Assembly (NCBI GenBank): GCA_903842345.1
Contig: CAIMLR010000036.1
Span: 124,001-188,000, forward strand
Length of the DNA stretch: 64,000 nt
Origin: an uncultured Myxococcales bacterium
GTDB taxonomy: Bacteria > Myxococcota_A > UBA9042
Direction of reading: 5' to 3'
In this document: piece by piece, positions 32,599-41,356 of the stretch
How the letters are laid out: the number at the start of each line of letters is the position of its first letter
How positions within the stretch are numbered: the stretch's first letter is position 1
The notes under the pieces: model-generated
What the model was told of the DNA's origin: nothing
What the model saw: only the letters and a program-made list of their open reading frames with translations
Databases searched by the model: none
Translations under genes and position numbers: made by a program

Positions 32599-34299
32599 TT
32601 GTCACATAAAATCCATGGAAATCTGAGCGGTCTCGGCGCGATTGAGCGCGCGGGCCTTGAGCGGCTGTACCACCATCCCTCGGAGGCGCGCGAGCTGGCG
32701 TCGGACGCGCTGGTGCAGCGGATGGTCGGGCTGGCGGTGCGAATCGGTCGGCAGGTCGGCGTGCTGATCGACCGACGCGGCGAAGTGACGCACGTGCTGT
32801 GCGGCGACGACCACGAGCTGCTGTTGCCCGATCTGGGACGCTGGGGCGCGGAGAGCGGGCGGTTGCGCGGGCTCCGGCTCGTGCACGTCCACCTGAAGAA
32901 CGAGCCGCTGTCTGAGGATGACCAGAACGACTTGGCGCGCTTGGGTCTGGACCTCGTGTGCGCGGTGACCCATCGCCGCGGTGTGCCGGATCTGGCGTAT
33001 GTGGGCCATCTGGCGGCCGATTCGCAGACCGCGGATCACAAGTCCGTGCGGCCGGTCACGCTGCTGGCGCCGATGCGCTGGCCGGCGGAAGCGCTCGACG
33101 TCCAGGACTTGCTGAAGTCGCTCGACGAGCAGCTCGCGCGCACGCGTCCGGCGGGGCGCGTGGTGAATGCCCGCGAGACGGCGCTGCTGGTCCACGTGGG
33201 GCCGGAGTCGCTGACGGACGCGGAGGACAGCCTCAACGAGCTGGAAGAGCTGGCGCGGACGGCGCGGGTGCAGGTCGTCGGCCGGGTGATTCAGCGCAAG
33301 CGCGAAGTGGATGCACGCACGCTGTTGGGCGCGGGCAAGCTCAGTGAAATCAAGCTGAAGGCCATGCAATCGGACGCGACGTTGCTGATTTTTGACCGGG
33401 AATTGAGCCCGTCGCAGGCCAAGGCGATCTCCACGCAGGCCGATTCCAAGGTGCTGGACCGCACGCAGCTGATCCTGGACATCTTCGCCGGTCGCGCGAA
33501 GTCCCACGATGGCCGCCTGCAGGTGGAGTTGGCGCAGCTGCGGTATTCCCTGCCGCGCCTCGGCGATCGCGACAACGCGCTGAGCCGTCTGGCCGGCGGC
33601 ATTGGCACGATCGGTCCGGGCGAGACGAAGCTGGAAGTCGACCGCCGGCGCGCGCGCGACCGCATCCATCGCATTGAGGAGCAGTTGAAGAAGCTGCGCA
33701 AGGGCCGCGAAACGCGCCGCAAGAGCCGCACGCTTTCCGAGGCGCCGAGCGCGGCGCTGGTGGGCTACACCAACGTCGGCAAGTCGAGCTTGCTGAACGC
33801 GATGGCCAAATCCGACGCCTACATCGAGAACCTGCTGTTCGCGACGCTGGACCCGACGTCGCGGCGCGTGCACATGCCGGAAGGCACGAGCGTGGTGCTG
33901 ACCGATACGGTCGGCTTCATTCGCGACCTGCCCAAGGAGCTGCTGGGTGCGTTTGAGGCGACGCTGGAGGAGGCGATGAACGCGGATTTGCTCGTCATCG
34001 TCTGCGACGCCAGCCACCCGCAGTTGGAAGCGCAGCTGCGCGCGGTCGAGCGCATTCTTGGCGAGCATGAGATGGCCGACAAGCCGCGGCTGGTGGTCCT
34101 GAACAAGTGCGACGCGATCCAGGACCCGGCCACCGTGCGGGAAGTGGCGTCGACGCGGCGCGCGCTGTTGACCTCAAGCGTGACGCGCGAAGGCCTGCCG
34201 GACTTGATGGCGACAATCGAGGGTGCGGTGCTGGCTGCGCGGCTGCGGGTTCCGCCCGCGCCGGAAGCGCCGCCGGAGTGGACGCCGCACGACGACTAG
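32599..34299 (+). CDS. hflX: GTPase HflX
   Basis: A 566-residue GTPase starting at TTG 32599. Residues 1-170 are an extra N-terminal domain found in HflX of some clostridia and deltaproteobacteria, beginning IHGNLSGLG. The HflX domain (DRTQLILDIFAGRAKSHDG, LPRLGDRDNALSRLAGGIGTIGPGETKLE) follows, then the GTPase domain: G1 GYTNVGKSSLL, G3 DTVGFI, G4 NKCD. HflX splits stalled or hibernating 70S ribosomes and may have RNA-helicase activity under heat stress. No ATG near the N-terminus fits better; TTG is preceded by only a weak GAGA. Its stop codon shares CTAG with the rhodanese stop. Confidence 0.9.
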   Translation: MSHKIHGNLSGLGAIERAGLERLYHHPSEARELASDALVQRMVGLAVRIGRQVGVLIDRRGEVTHVLCGDDHELLLPDLGRWGAESGRLRGLRLVHVHLKNEPLSEDDQNDLARLGLDLVCAVTHRRGVPDLAYVGHLAADSQTADHKSVRPVTLLAPMRWPAEALDVQDLLKSLDEQLARTRPAGRVVNARETALLVHVGPESLTDAEDSLNELEELARTARVQVVGRVIQRKREVDARTLLGAGKLSEIKLKAMQSDATLLIFDRELSPSQAKAISTQADSKVLDRTQLILDIFAGRAKSHDGRLQVELAQLRYSLPRLGDRDNALSRLAGGIGTIGPGETKLEVDRRRARDRIHRIEEQLKKLRKGRETRRKSRTLSEAPSAALVGYTNVGKSSLLNAMAKSDAYIENLLFATLDPTSRRVHMPEGTSVVLTDTVGFIRDLPKELLGAFEATLEEAMNADLLVIVCDASHPQLEAQLRAVERILGEHEMADKPRLVVLNKCDAIQDPATVREVASTRRALLTSSVTREGLPDLMATIEGAVLAARLRVPPAPEAPPEWTPHDD

Positions 34300-34667
34300 T
34301 CGATCGATGTCGGCAAGCCCGCGGCCGTCCATGCCCGCCAGCCGCCGTCCATCGACAACACGTTGCGGTAGCCCATCTTCTGCAGGTTCTCCGCCGACAA
34401 AGCCGAACGGAAACCGCCGCCGCAGTACAGGACGATCTCCGTGTCCTTGTCCGGAATCGCGTCGACGATATCCCGCTCGATGATGCCGCGGCCGAGATGG
34501 ATCGCGCCGGGAATATGGCCTTTTTGCCACTCGTTGTCCTCGCGCACGTCGACGAGCACGAAGGGCGCGCCGATCTGCTGACGGCTCTGCACGCCGGCGA
34601 CGTCGGTTTCGCGAATGTTGGCGCGCGCTGCCTGACAGAGCGCCTCGAACTCGGGGGAATGGGCCAT
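34296..34667 (-). CDS. Rhodanese-like sulfurtransferase
   Basis: A 123-residue single-domain rhodanese with the active-site loop CGGGFRSA, Cys82 as the persulfide-bearing nucleophile. The VDVRE segment and GHIPGAIHLGRG are typical of the GlpE/PspE-type fold. No signal peptide is visible, so it acts in the cytoplasm. AGGAGG sits seven bases before ATG 34667. Its substrate is unknown. It is convergent with hflX, the two stop codons sharing the palindrome CTAG. Confidence 0.9.
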   Translation of the reverse strand: MAHSPEFEALCQAARANIRETDVAGVQSRQQIGAPFVLVDVREDNEWQKGHIPGAIHLGRGIIERDIVDAIPDKDTEIVLYCGGGFRSALSAENLQKMGYRNVLSMDGGWRAWTAAGLPTSID

Positions 34668-34741
34668 GGAACACCTCCTGACGCGATTCTGGACTGCCCA
34701 GCACGGGACAGCAATGCTATGTTCCGCCGCCCGGAGGTGAA

Positions 34742-35629
34742 ATGAAGCACAAGGAAGGTGTCCAGCAGAGTGAAGCCGTGCGGCTGGTGGCGCAGTGGCC
34801 CGGCGCGTGGCTGCTCGATCACGACGGCGCGGTGATTGCCAACGGGCCGATTGCGCCGATGCTGGCGCGGTTTCTGCCCAAGGACGCGCGCGGGCTCACC
34901 TTCTTTGCCGACGTGCTGCCGCTGGACGCCAGCGAACAGATCGCCGGCGCATTTGCCTTGGCGATGGAAGATCAAGAGTTGGCGCTCGACATCGACGAAG
35001 GGCTGCGCCTCACGCTCAGCGGCACGGGGCTGGACGTGCGGGTGCGACTGCGGCGCGTCGAGGGCCTGGGCGCCGCGACGGCGCTGCTGACGCTGGAGGA
35101 CAACACATCGCGCAAAACGACCGAGCGGGCGCTTGCTGCGGCGCTTGGCGAGACCGGCGATCAGAGCCTGCGGGACGAGGAAACCGGGCTGTTTGGCCAG
35201 CGGCAATTGGAGTTCCTGCTGCCGATCGAGTTGCGCCGCGGCCAGCGTTACGGCATCCAGACGACGCTGTTGGCGCTGCAGCCGGAGCTCCAGCGCAACG
35301 GTCGGTTCACGCCGGCAACGCCGAACGCGGCGCTGCTGCGGGAGCTGGGCGATCGGGTGCAAACCGCGCTGCGCCAGACGGACGTCGTGTTCCGCGTGCG
35401 TCCCGATCGCCTGCACGCCGTGCTGACGCATACCGACGGTCCGGGCGGGGAGATCGCGACCCAGCGCGTGCATGCGGCGCTGGCGGCCGCGCCTCTGGCC
35501 GATGGGCGCGTCGTGCGCGTGCGCGCGGGCGTTGTGGCCAGTGGCACGCCGGCGTCACCGCCACCTGCGATGCAATGGGCGCACCAGATGTTGGCCGACG
35601 TGGACGCGTTGCTGGACTCGCCGCGCTGA
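34742..35629 (+). CDS. Protein with degenerate GGDEF domain
   Basis: A 295-residue cytoplasmic protein. Residues 1-130 resemble a PAS-like sensory region (LVAQWPGAWLLDHDGAVIANG). Residues 145-290 follow the GGDEF fold: DEETGLFGQRQLEFLLPIELRRGQRYG matches the opening DxLTGLxNRR..., but the signature itself is replaced; where RYGGDEF stands in active cyclases this protein reads FRVRPDRLH. It therefore should not make c-di-GMP. Inactive GGDEF proteins can serve as ligand or protein-interaction modules. AGGTGAA precedes the ATG. It is divergent from the rhodanese gene. Confidence 0.62.
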   Translation: MKHKEGVQQSEAVRLVAQWPGAWLLDHDGAVIANGPIAPMLARFLPKDARGLTFFADVLPLDASEQIAGAFALAMEDQELALDIDEGLRLTLSGTGLDVRVRLRRVEGLGAATALLTLEDNTSRKTTERALAAALGETGDQSLRDEETGLFGQRQLEFLLPIELRRGQRYGIQTTLLALQPELQRNGRFTPATPNAALLRELGDRVQTALRQTDVVFRVRPDRLHAVLTHTDGPGGEIATQRVHAALAAAPLADGRVVRVRAGVVASGTPASPPPAMQWAHQMLADVDALLDSPR

Positions 35630-35666
35630 CCGACGAATTCTGGCAAGAGAATGCGGGTCAGAAGGG

Positions 35667-36134
35667 CTAAGCCGCGCGCTTGCGAAATACCCAGAACCGC
35701 GCGACGACGTAGTTGGCGATGGTGCCGACGCCGATGCCGATCAGGTTGCCGATCAGCTTGCGCAGCGCGGGCCAAAACGGCAGCGGCGAATCGACCGGCA
35801 GCCAGTGCAGCGCGAGCGTCAGGATGCCCAGTTGCAGGCCCAGACCGCTCAGCGCGCCGAGGTAGTACCGCCACAGCCGCTGAATCCCCGCGTGATGGAA
35901 GTCGTGATCGGCAAAGGTCATGCGGTCGTTCAGCACAAAGTTCGTCGTCACCGACACCAGCCAACCCGCGACGGCGGCGACGTGCGTCGTCGCGGCACCC
36001 AGCGCGTCCTTGGGGAGCGCCCACAGCACCGCCGCGAAGACCGCCATGTTTACGAGCACGCCGGACGCGCCGACGATGCAAAACAGGATGAATTGGCGCT
36101 TGTGTTGGCTCGCCGCCGCCTGCAAATCCGCCAT
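35667..36134 (-). CDS. GtrA-family membrane protein
   Basis: A 155-residue protein with four transmembrane segments. FCIVGASGVLVNMAVFAAVLW opens the first pair; TTNFVLNDRMTF between the second and third is the GtrA signature; NYVVARFWVFRKR ends it. GtrA-type proteins are thought to flip or hold polyprenyl-phosphate-linked sugars. Three bases separate its start from the stop of the 5-formyl-THF cyclo-ligase gene, so zapA, the cyclo-ligase and gtrA are probably one transcript. Confidence 0.88.
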   Translation of the reverse strand: MADLQAAASQHKRQFILFCIVGASGVLVNMAVFAAVLWALPKDALGAATTHVAAVAGWLVSVTTNFVLNDRMTFADHDFHHAGIQRLWRYYLGALSGLGLQLGILTLALHWLPVDSPLPFWPALRKLIGNLIGIGVGTIANYVVARFWVFRKRAA

Positions 36135-36137
36135 CGA

Positions 36138-36758
36138 TTAGCCCAGTACGGCGAGGCCGCTTTCCGTGCAGACCAGCTGAAGCGACTGGTCATGCGATTC
36201 AAGAGGCAGCCACGCGACGACGCACGCCGCCGGACACACCGCGATCGTAACTGCGTCCGCGCGCAGATGCGGCAGGAAGCGGTCAAAATAACCGCCGCCG
36301 CGGCCAAGGCGCTTGCCATCGGGCCGCACGGCTTGCGCCGGAATCACGAGGCAATCGAGTTGAGTCGGCAACAGCGCCGGTCCAACCGGCTCCATGAGGC
36401 GACTGCGCGGCCGCGGCTGCAGCGCCGCCGGACCGTCCGCGAGGACAAAATCCATCGCCTCGCCGTCTGGCCGCACGCGCGGGTAGGCCAGTTGCACGCC
36501 TTGCACGATCAGCGCGTTCGCCAGATCCCGCGTCTCCACTTCCGCGCCGATGGGACTGTACAGGCCAACAATCCGCGCATTCAGCTGCGCCGCCAGTCGG
36601 GTCACTTCCGCGACGAGCACGTGGGCATGCTGCTTGCGCTCGGGCATCGCGCGGGCGCGCTGCTGGCCATCCGCCCACGCCCGCCATGCGCGCTTGTCCT
36701 GCGGCTGCGGGTCGGGCAACGCGTTTTCAGTGGCCTTGGGCAGTCCGCTGGCAACCAT
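36138..36758 (-). CDS. 5-formyltetrahydrofolate cyclo-ligase
   Basis: A 206-residue enzyme that uses ATP to convert 5-formyl-THF to 5,10-methenyl-THF. The family motif GKRLGRGGGYFDRFL (phosphate-binding loop) is present near residue 145, and the LVIPAQAVRPDG segment precedes it. In E. coli the gene lies next to zapA with 6S RNA between; here only three bases separate the genes, so 6S RNA is not in this position. Confidence 0.9.
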   Translation of the reverse strand: MVASGLPKATENALPDPQPQDKRAWRAWADGQQRARAMPERKQHAHVLVAEVTRLAAQLNARIVGLYSPIGAEVETRDLANALIVQGVQLAYPRVRPDGEAMDFVLADGPAALQPRPRSRLMEPVGPALLPTQLDCLVIPAQAVRPDGKRLGRGGGYFDRFLPHLRADAVTIAVCPAACVVAWLPLESHDQSLQLVCTESGLAVLG

Positions 36759-36761
36759 CGG

Positions 36762-37061
36762 TCAACCGCCCGTACCGACGCCGCGCGACGCCAGCGACGA
36801 TTTCAACCGGTCGCGCAGCCGCTCCGCCCGGACTTTCAGCGGCGCAAACCGCTCGCCAGCGCCCTGCGATTTCAACAGCTCGCCCGCCAGCTCCATGCCC
36901 ACAAGCATCGCCAGCGTCCCTTCAGGCAGCGCGGCTTTCTTGCGCAGGGCGTCAATCCGGTCGTTCACCAGCGTCGCTGACGCTTGGATGTACGACTCGT
37001 CTTCCTCCGTTTGCAGCGTGAAAGTCTTGCCCTGCAACGTAACTTTGACGGCTTTGCTCAT
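36762..37061 (-). CDS. zapA: Cell division protein ZapA
   Basis: A 99-residue ZapA homologue. The N-terminal globular part reads VKVTLQGKTFTLQTEEDESYIQASATLVNDRID, followed by a hydrophobic helix (LAMLVGMELAGELL). ZapA tetramers cross-link FtsZ filaments at the division ring. ATG 37061 has GAGGAG seven bases upstream. It leads the zapA, 5-formyl-THF cyclo-ligase, gtrA unit and is divergent from lepB. Confidence 0.85.
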   Translation of the reverse strand: MSKAVKVTLQGKTFTLQTEEDESYIQASATLVNDRIDALRKKAALPEGTLAMLVGMELAGELLKSQGAGERFAPLKVRAERLRDRLKSSLASRGVGTGG

Positions 37062-37091
37062 GATTGGCTCCTCAAGCCCCGCTCGCTGTTC

Positions 37092-37120
37092 CGTATGGCG
37101 CGGCGACGGGCTCGTGTCAA
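37092..37120 (-). promoter_or_regulatory. Candidate zapA promoter
   Basis: On the minus strand TTGACA (37120-37115, exact -35 match), a 17-base spacer and CATACG (37097-37092). It lies about 31 bases ahead of the zapA start. Confidence 0.5.
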
Positions 37121-37151
37121 GGCGGCTGGAATGGATCGCCCGCCCGAGCGG

Positions 37152-37180
37152 TTGCAACTGCCCCGGCGGACGGCTACGCT
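37152..37180 (+). promoter_or_regulatory. Candidate promoter of the lepB-pyr operon
   Basis: TTGCAA (37152-37157), a 17-base spacer and TACGCT (37175-37180), about 67 bases before the lepB start and back to back with the zapA promoter. Confidence 0.5.
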
Positions 37181-37246
37181 GCGCGCGCTTTGGGAACTTG
37201 AGGTGTTCATGTCGCAGCTCCGCTCCCAGCTTGGAACGCCCACCCC

Positions 37247-38329
37247 ATGCCGTTGATTCCGACCGATCCTGCCAAGCGCAAGCGTTTCCACGCGGAACTG
37301 CGCGAGCGTTGCGTCTACCTCGACGAATCGGGCGGCCGCCTGCTGCGCAAGCACCGCAAGGTGCTCCCGGATGACGTCGCGCTGTCGTTGGAGAGCCAGT
37401 GGCAGACGCTGCACGACCTGCTCAAGGCCAAGTCCAAGGACACGGCCGCGCTGCTGGCGATTGCCGAGCCGTTTGACCAGGCGCTGGACACGCACTTGGG
37501 CAAGTGGCGCAAGTCGGCGACGCGCGAGTATTTCGACTCCATCGTCTGGGCCGTGGTCCTGACGCTGCTGATCCGCATCTTCGTGTTTGAAGCGTTCAAG
37601 ATTCCGACGGGTTCGATGATCCCGACGCTGCAGATCCACGACCACCTCTTCGTCAACAAGTTCCTGTATGGCCTGAAACTGCCGTTCACGCGCATGAAAT
37701 TCCTGACGCTGCGGCATCCGCACCGCGGCGAGATCATTGTGTTTGAGTATCCGTACAAGGACGGCTCGGGCTCGGAGGATAAGGACCTGATCAAGCGCGT
37801 CATCGGCGTCGCGGGCGATCGCTTGCGCCTCATCGACAACGTGCTCCAGATCAACGGCAAGCCGATTCCGCGCAAGGTCATCGGCGAGAACGCGGATTGC
37901 GGCCAGGAAGGCTCAGGCGCCCGCTGCGTGGTGGCCCGCGAGTGCCTGGACGGCGTTGTCTACACGACGCAGCACCACATTCCGCGGCCCGATGAGCCGT
38001 TTGCCAATGGCCGCCCGGACTGGCCGACGGCGACGGTGCCGCCCGGCGCGGAGGACAACGCGGCGATCTACTCGCTGCCGCTGAACAAGGACTTCCCGGA
38101 TTTCGTCGTGCCGGAAGGCTTTGTGCTGGGCATGGGCGACAACCGCGACAACTCGCAGGACAGCCGATTCTTTGGCCTCATTCCGCTGGACACCATCAAG
38201 GGCAAAGCCGGCGTGCTGTGGTTCGCCACGAAGGACCAGAACTGCGAATGGCTCTGCGCGCCGGACATGAGCCGCATGTTCACGCTGGTGCATGAGAGCG
38301 CCCCCGGAGGCACATGCGACAAGTTCTGA
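37247..38329 (+). CDS. lepB: Signal peptidase I
   Basis: A 360-residue inner-membrane serine protease that removes signal peptides from exported proteins. The catalytic Ser123 (GSMIPTL) and Lys183 (KRVIGVAGD) are present, with the later GDNRDNSQDSR box. One transmembrane helix (about residues 98-112) is preceded by an 85-residue cytoplasmic extension rich in charged residues, longer than usual. It overlaps pyrR by 16 bases, so a secretion gene and pyrimidine genes share a transcript. Confidence 0.93.
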   Translation: MPLIPTDPAKRKRFHAELRERCVYLDESGGRLLRKHRKVLPDDVALSLESQWQTLHDLLKAKSKDTAALLAIAEPFDQALDTHLGKWRKSATREYFDSIVWAVVLTLLIRIFVFEAFKIPTGSMIPTLQIHDHLFVNKFLYGLKLPFTRMKFLTLRHPHRGEIIVFEYPYKDGSGSEDKDLIKRVIGVAGDRLRLIDNVLQINGKPIPRKVIGENADCGQEGSGARCVVARECLDGVVYTTQHHIPRPDEPFANGRPDWPTATVPPGAEDNAAIYSLPLNKDFPDFVVPEGFVLGMGDNRDNSQDSRFFGLIPLDTIKGKAGVLWFATKDQNCEWLCAPDMSRMFTLVHESAPGGTCDKF

Positions 38330-38913
38330 ACGCCCAAGACCTGCCCGCCGACGCGCGGATCCTGTTGGATCGGCCGGCGATTGACGCGGTGCTCACGCAG
38401 ATGGCGGCCGAGATCCAGGCGATGGCGTGGCCGCGCGACGTGGAACTGCCGCTCGCGGATCGGCCCAGGCCATGGCTCTGTGGCATCCAGCGCGGCGGTG
38501 TGGCGTTGGCCAAGGAACTGGCAGAGGTCATCGCCCGCGACTACGGGTGGACGCCGGAGCTCGGCGCGATTGACGTGACGCTGTACCGCGACGACACGTG
38601 GCTCAAGGGCCCGCGCGCCGTGGAGGGCGTGACGCGGTTGCCCGGCGACGTGAGCGGCCAGCGCGTGCTGCTCGTGGACGATGTGCTGTTCACCGGCCGG
38701 ACGATCCGCGCGGCGCTGAATGTGCTGATGGACTTTGGCCGCCCGGAAGCGGTGCGGCTGGTTGTGATGGCGGATCGCGGCGGTCGGGAGTTGCCGATGG
38801 CGGCGGACCTGACCGGGCGCAAGCTGGACGTGGCGCGCCACGAGTCGGCGGAGCTGTGCGTCGATGGCCAAAACCGGCTCCTGAGCGTGATTGTTCGCCC
38901 CAAAAACCCTTGA
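38314..38913 (+). CDS. pyrR: PyrR bifunctional regulator/uracil phosphoribosyltransferase
   Basis: A 199-residue type I phosphoribosyltransferase-fold protein. The PRPP-binding motif VLLVDDVLFTGRTIRAAL and the early GIQRGGVALAKEL are diagnostic. PyrR regulates pyr operons through RNA binding in Gram-positives and has weak uracil phosphoribosyltransferase activity. No recognisable anti-terminator leader was found in front of this unit; the start lies within the lepB gene. Immediately followed by pyrB and pyrC', the same order as the pseudomonad pyrRBC' locus. Confidence 0.92.
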   Translation: MRQVLNAQDLPADARILLDRPAIDAVLTQMAAEIQAMAWPRDVELPLADRPRPWLCGIQRGGVALAKELAEVIARDYGWTPELGAIDVTLYRDDTWLKGPRAVEGVTRLPGDVSGQRVLLVDDVLFTGRTIRAALNVLMDFGRPEAVRLVVMADRGGRELPMAADLTGRKLDVARHESAELCVDGQNRLLSVIVRPKNP

Positions 38914-38928
38914 TGCAACGAGGCCCCG

Positions 38929-39924
38929 ATGCAGCCGCAGGTTGAACCAGGTCAAACGCCGGGCACCGATACTTTGCCGCAAGCGCCACAGGAGCCGCTG
39001 CGCCACCTGCTGGGGCTTGAGCACCTGAGCGCCGAGCAAATCAACAGCATTCTCGACCTCGCGGCGCACATGAAGGCCGTGAACAGCCGGCGCATCAAGA
39101 AGCTGCCCACGCTGCGCGGCGTGACCGTGCTGACGTTCTTCGTGGAGAACTCGACGCGGACGCGCATGAGCTTTGAGCTCGCCGCCAAGCGGCTGTCCGC
39201 TGACACGATGAGCTTCACCGCGTCGTCGTCGTCGCTGGCCAAGGGCGAGACGCTCATCGACACCGCGCGCAACCTGGAGGCGATGGGCCCGGACATCGTC
39301 ATCATCCGCCACAGCTGTTCCGGCGCGCCGGCGCTGCTGGCACGGACCGTGAATTGCGGGATCGTCAACGCGGGGGACGGTTCACACGAGCATCCGACCC
39401 AAGGCCTGCTGGACATCTTCACGCTGCGCGAGCGGCTGGGCGATTTGCGCGGCAAGAAAGTGGCCATCATCGGCGACATTGCCCACTCCCGCGTCGCGCG
39501 CTCCAACATCTTTGGCATGCAAAAGCTCGGCGTGGACGTGCACGTGGCGGGACCGGCGACGATGCTGCCGCACGCGATTGAAGACCTGGGCTGCACGGCG
39601 TGGCCGCGCGTGGAACCGGCGATGGAAGGCGCGGACGCGATCATGATGCTGCGGATCCAGCGCGAGCGGCAGGGCAACGACCTGATCCCGTCGAGCCACG
39701 AATACCACCGCTTCTTTGGCCTGGACGAACAGCGCCTCAAGCTGGCCAAGCCCGGCGCGCTGGTGATGCATCCGGGACCGATGAACCGCGGCGTGGAGAT
39801 CGCGCCGGAAGTCGCGGACGGCGAGCAGTCGGTGATCCTGCAGCAGGTCGAAAACGGCGTGGCGGTGCGCATGGCGGTGCTCTATCTGGTCGGCGCGAGT
39901 CGCGGACTTGAGCCGCAAGGCTAA
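38929..39924 (+). CDS. pyrB: Aspartate carbamoyltransferase catalytic subunit
   Basis: A 331-residue enzyme that condenses carbamoyl phosphate and aspartate. The carbamoyl-phosphate loop ENSTRTRMSFE, the HPTQGLLD segment and the PGPMNRGVE aspartate site are all intact. A 25-residue Pro/Thr/Gln N-terminal extension precedes the fold. It likely assembles with the inactive dihydroorotase homologue encoded next, as in the dodecameric ATCase of pseudomonads and Aquifex-type enzymes; this is inference from gene order. Confidence 0.96.
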   Translation: MQPQVEPGQTPGTDTLPQAPQEPLRHLLGLEHLSAEQINSILDLAAHMKAVNSRRIKKLPTLRGVTVLTFFVENSTRTRMSFELAAKRLSADTMSFTASSSSLAKGETLIDTARNLEAMGPDIVIIRHSCSGAPALLARTVNCGIVNAGDGSHEHPTQGLLDIFTLRERLGDLRGKKVAIIGDIAHSRVARSNIFGMQKLGVDVHVAGPATMLPHAIEDLGCTAWPRVEPAMEGADAIMMLRIQRERQGNDLIPSSHEYHRFFGLDEQRLKLAKPGALVMHPGPMNRGVEIAPEVADGEQSVILQQVENGVAVRMAVLYLVGASRGLEPQG

Positions 39925-39936
39925 ACGGAGGCGCAG

Positions 39937-41214
39937 ATGGGTCAGGAATTGCTGCTGCGTCAGGTGCAAATCTTTGCTGCCGATGGCGGCTTGAGCGCGG
40001 CGGTGGATGTGCGCATCGCGGATGGCCGCATCGCCGCGATCGGCCAAAAGCTGGCGGTGGACGGCGCAGTAGTCATCGATGGCGCGGGCAGGATCCTCGC
40101 GCCGGGCTTTGTGGACCTGCGGGCGTGCGCGCGCGAGCCGGGCGATGAACATGAGGAAGACCTGGTATCGCTGTCCGATGCGGCGAACGCTGGCGGATTC
40201 ACGGCGGTTGTGGTCAATCCGGATACGACGCCGGGCAATGACGACCACGCGGTGACGGAGCTGATCCGGCGGCGCGCGCGCGAGTACGGACATTGCGATG
40301 TGATGCCGCAGGGCGCGCTGAGCCACCGGCTGAAGGGCGAAACGCTGGCGCCGATGGGCGAAATGAGCGAGGCGGGCGCGGTCTGCTTTGGCGATGGCGA
40401 TCGGCCGATGACGTCGCCGCGCCTGCTGCGGCGGGCGCTCGAGTACGCGCGCGGTTTTGACCGGCCCATCTTCACCCACGCGATCGACCCGGATCTGGCG
40501 GGCTCGGGAACGATTCACGAAGGTCCTTGGTCGACGCGGCTGGGCATGCGCGGGATCCCAGCAGCGGCGGAGCACGTCATTGTGGCGCGGGACATCGCGG
40601 TCACGCAGTTGGCCAATTCGCGGCTGCATTTCGCCCGCATCACGACGGCCAAGTCCGTGGCGCTGATCCGCGCCGCCAAGGCGGAAGGCATCCGCGTGAC
40701 CGCGAGCGTGACGCCGTGGCACTTGACGCTCACCGATGCGGCGATGGTCGACTACGACGTCAACCTGAAGCTTGTCGCACCGCTGCGGACGGAAGCCGAC
40801 CGGCAGGCGCTGCTCGCGGGCCTCGCCGACGGTACGATTGACGCGATCTGCAGCGACCACATGCCGGTGAACATCGCCGGCAAGGCGCTTGAATTCGACT
40901 ATGCAGCGCCAGGAGCGATCGCCATCCAGACGGCGCTGGCGCAAGTGCTGGCGTGCGTGCGGGCGGGTGAACTGCCGCTGCCGGTGGCGCTGAACGCGCT
41001 GACAGCCGGACCGCGGCGGGTGCTGCAGATGCCGAGCGCACGCGTGGAAACGGGCGCGGTGGCGGATTTGACGCTGCTGGATCCGCAAGCGACGTGGACG
41101 CTGGATGCCCGGACCAACAAGTCCAAGAGCCGCAACACGGTGCTGTGGGGCCAGGAACTGACCGGCCGCGCGGTGCTGACGCTTTTCCACGGCAAAGTGG
41201 TGTGGCGGGCCTAG
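39937..41214 (+). CDS. pyrC': Dihydroorotase-like protein without metal ligands (PyrC')
   Basis: A 425-residue protein of the type I dihydroorotase fold, with good overall similarity (VDL...AREPG, NPDTTPGND, VTPWHLTLTDAAM, CSDHMPVN). The zinc-ligand HxH is lost: position 62 is Arg and position 64 Cys in the sequence VDLRACAREPG. The later metal His in the LHxxH segment is also replaced (LHFARITTA). Such PyrC' proteins are catalytically dead and serve as a structural partner of PyrB. An active PyrC must therefore be encoded elsewhere. GGAGG lies 7-12 bases before the ATG. Confidence 0.9.
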   Translation: MGQELLLRQVQIFAADGGLSAAVDVRIADGRIAAIGQKLAVDGAVVIDGAGRILAPGFVDLRACAREPGDEHEEDLVSLSDAANAGGFTAVVVNPDTTPGNDDHAVTELIRRRAREYGHCDVMPQGALSHRLKGETLAPMGEMSEAGAVCFGDGDRPMTSPRLLRRALEYARGFDRPIFTHAIDPDLAGSGTIHEGPWSTRLGMRGIPAAAEHVIVARDIAVTQLANSRLHFARITTAKSVALIRAAKAEGIRVTASVTPWHLTLTDAAMVDYDVNLKLVAPLRTEADRQALLAGLADGTIDAICSDHMPVNIAGKALEFDYAAPGAIAIQTALAQVLACVRAGELPLPVALNALTAGPRRVLQMPSARVETGAVADLTLLDPQATWTLDARTNKSKSRNTVLWGQELTGRAVLTLFHGKVVWRA

Positions 41215-41288
41215 CGCGCGCAGCGGCGAATTGAATCAGCCGTCAGGAGCGCACGCGCGACTTGGCGAAACGCCGCCGGATGGCGGAT

Positions 41289-41318
41289 CGCGCCAAGGCC
41301 ACCTCCGCGCTTGGCGCG
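41289..41318. terminator. Inverted repeat after pyrC'
   Basis: CGCGCCAAG (41289-41297) and CTTGGCGCG (41310-41318) form a perfect nine-pair stem 75 bases past the pyrC' stop and about 40 bases past the small membrane protein gene. No U-tract follows; it may end both convergent transcripts. Confidence 0.45.
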
Positions 41319-41356
41319 TGAAGGCGGCCAGCCCACTTCGGCTGCCGATGCCGGAC

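Noticed and set aside
34296-34299. Shared CTAG stop of hflX and the rhodanese gene as a special signal
   Set aside because: Convergent genes sharing a palindromic stop are a by-product of compact genomes.
36759-36761. 6S RNA between zapA and the 5-formyl-THF cyclo-ligase gene
   Set aside because: In many bacteria 6S RNA lies here, but only three bases separate the two genes.
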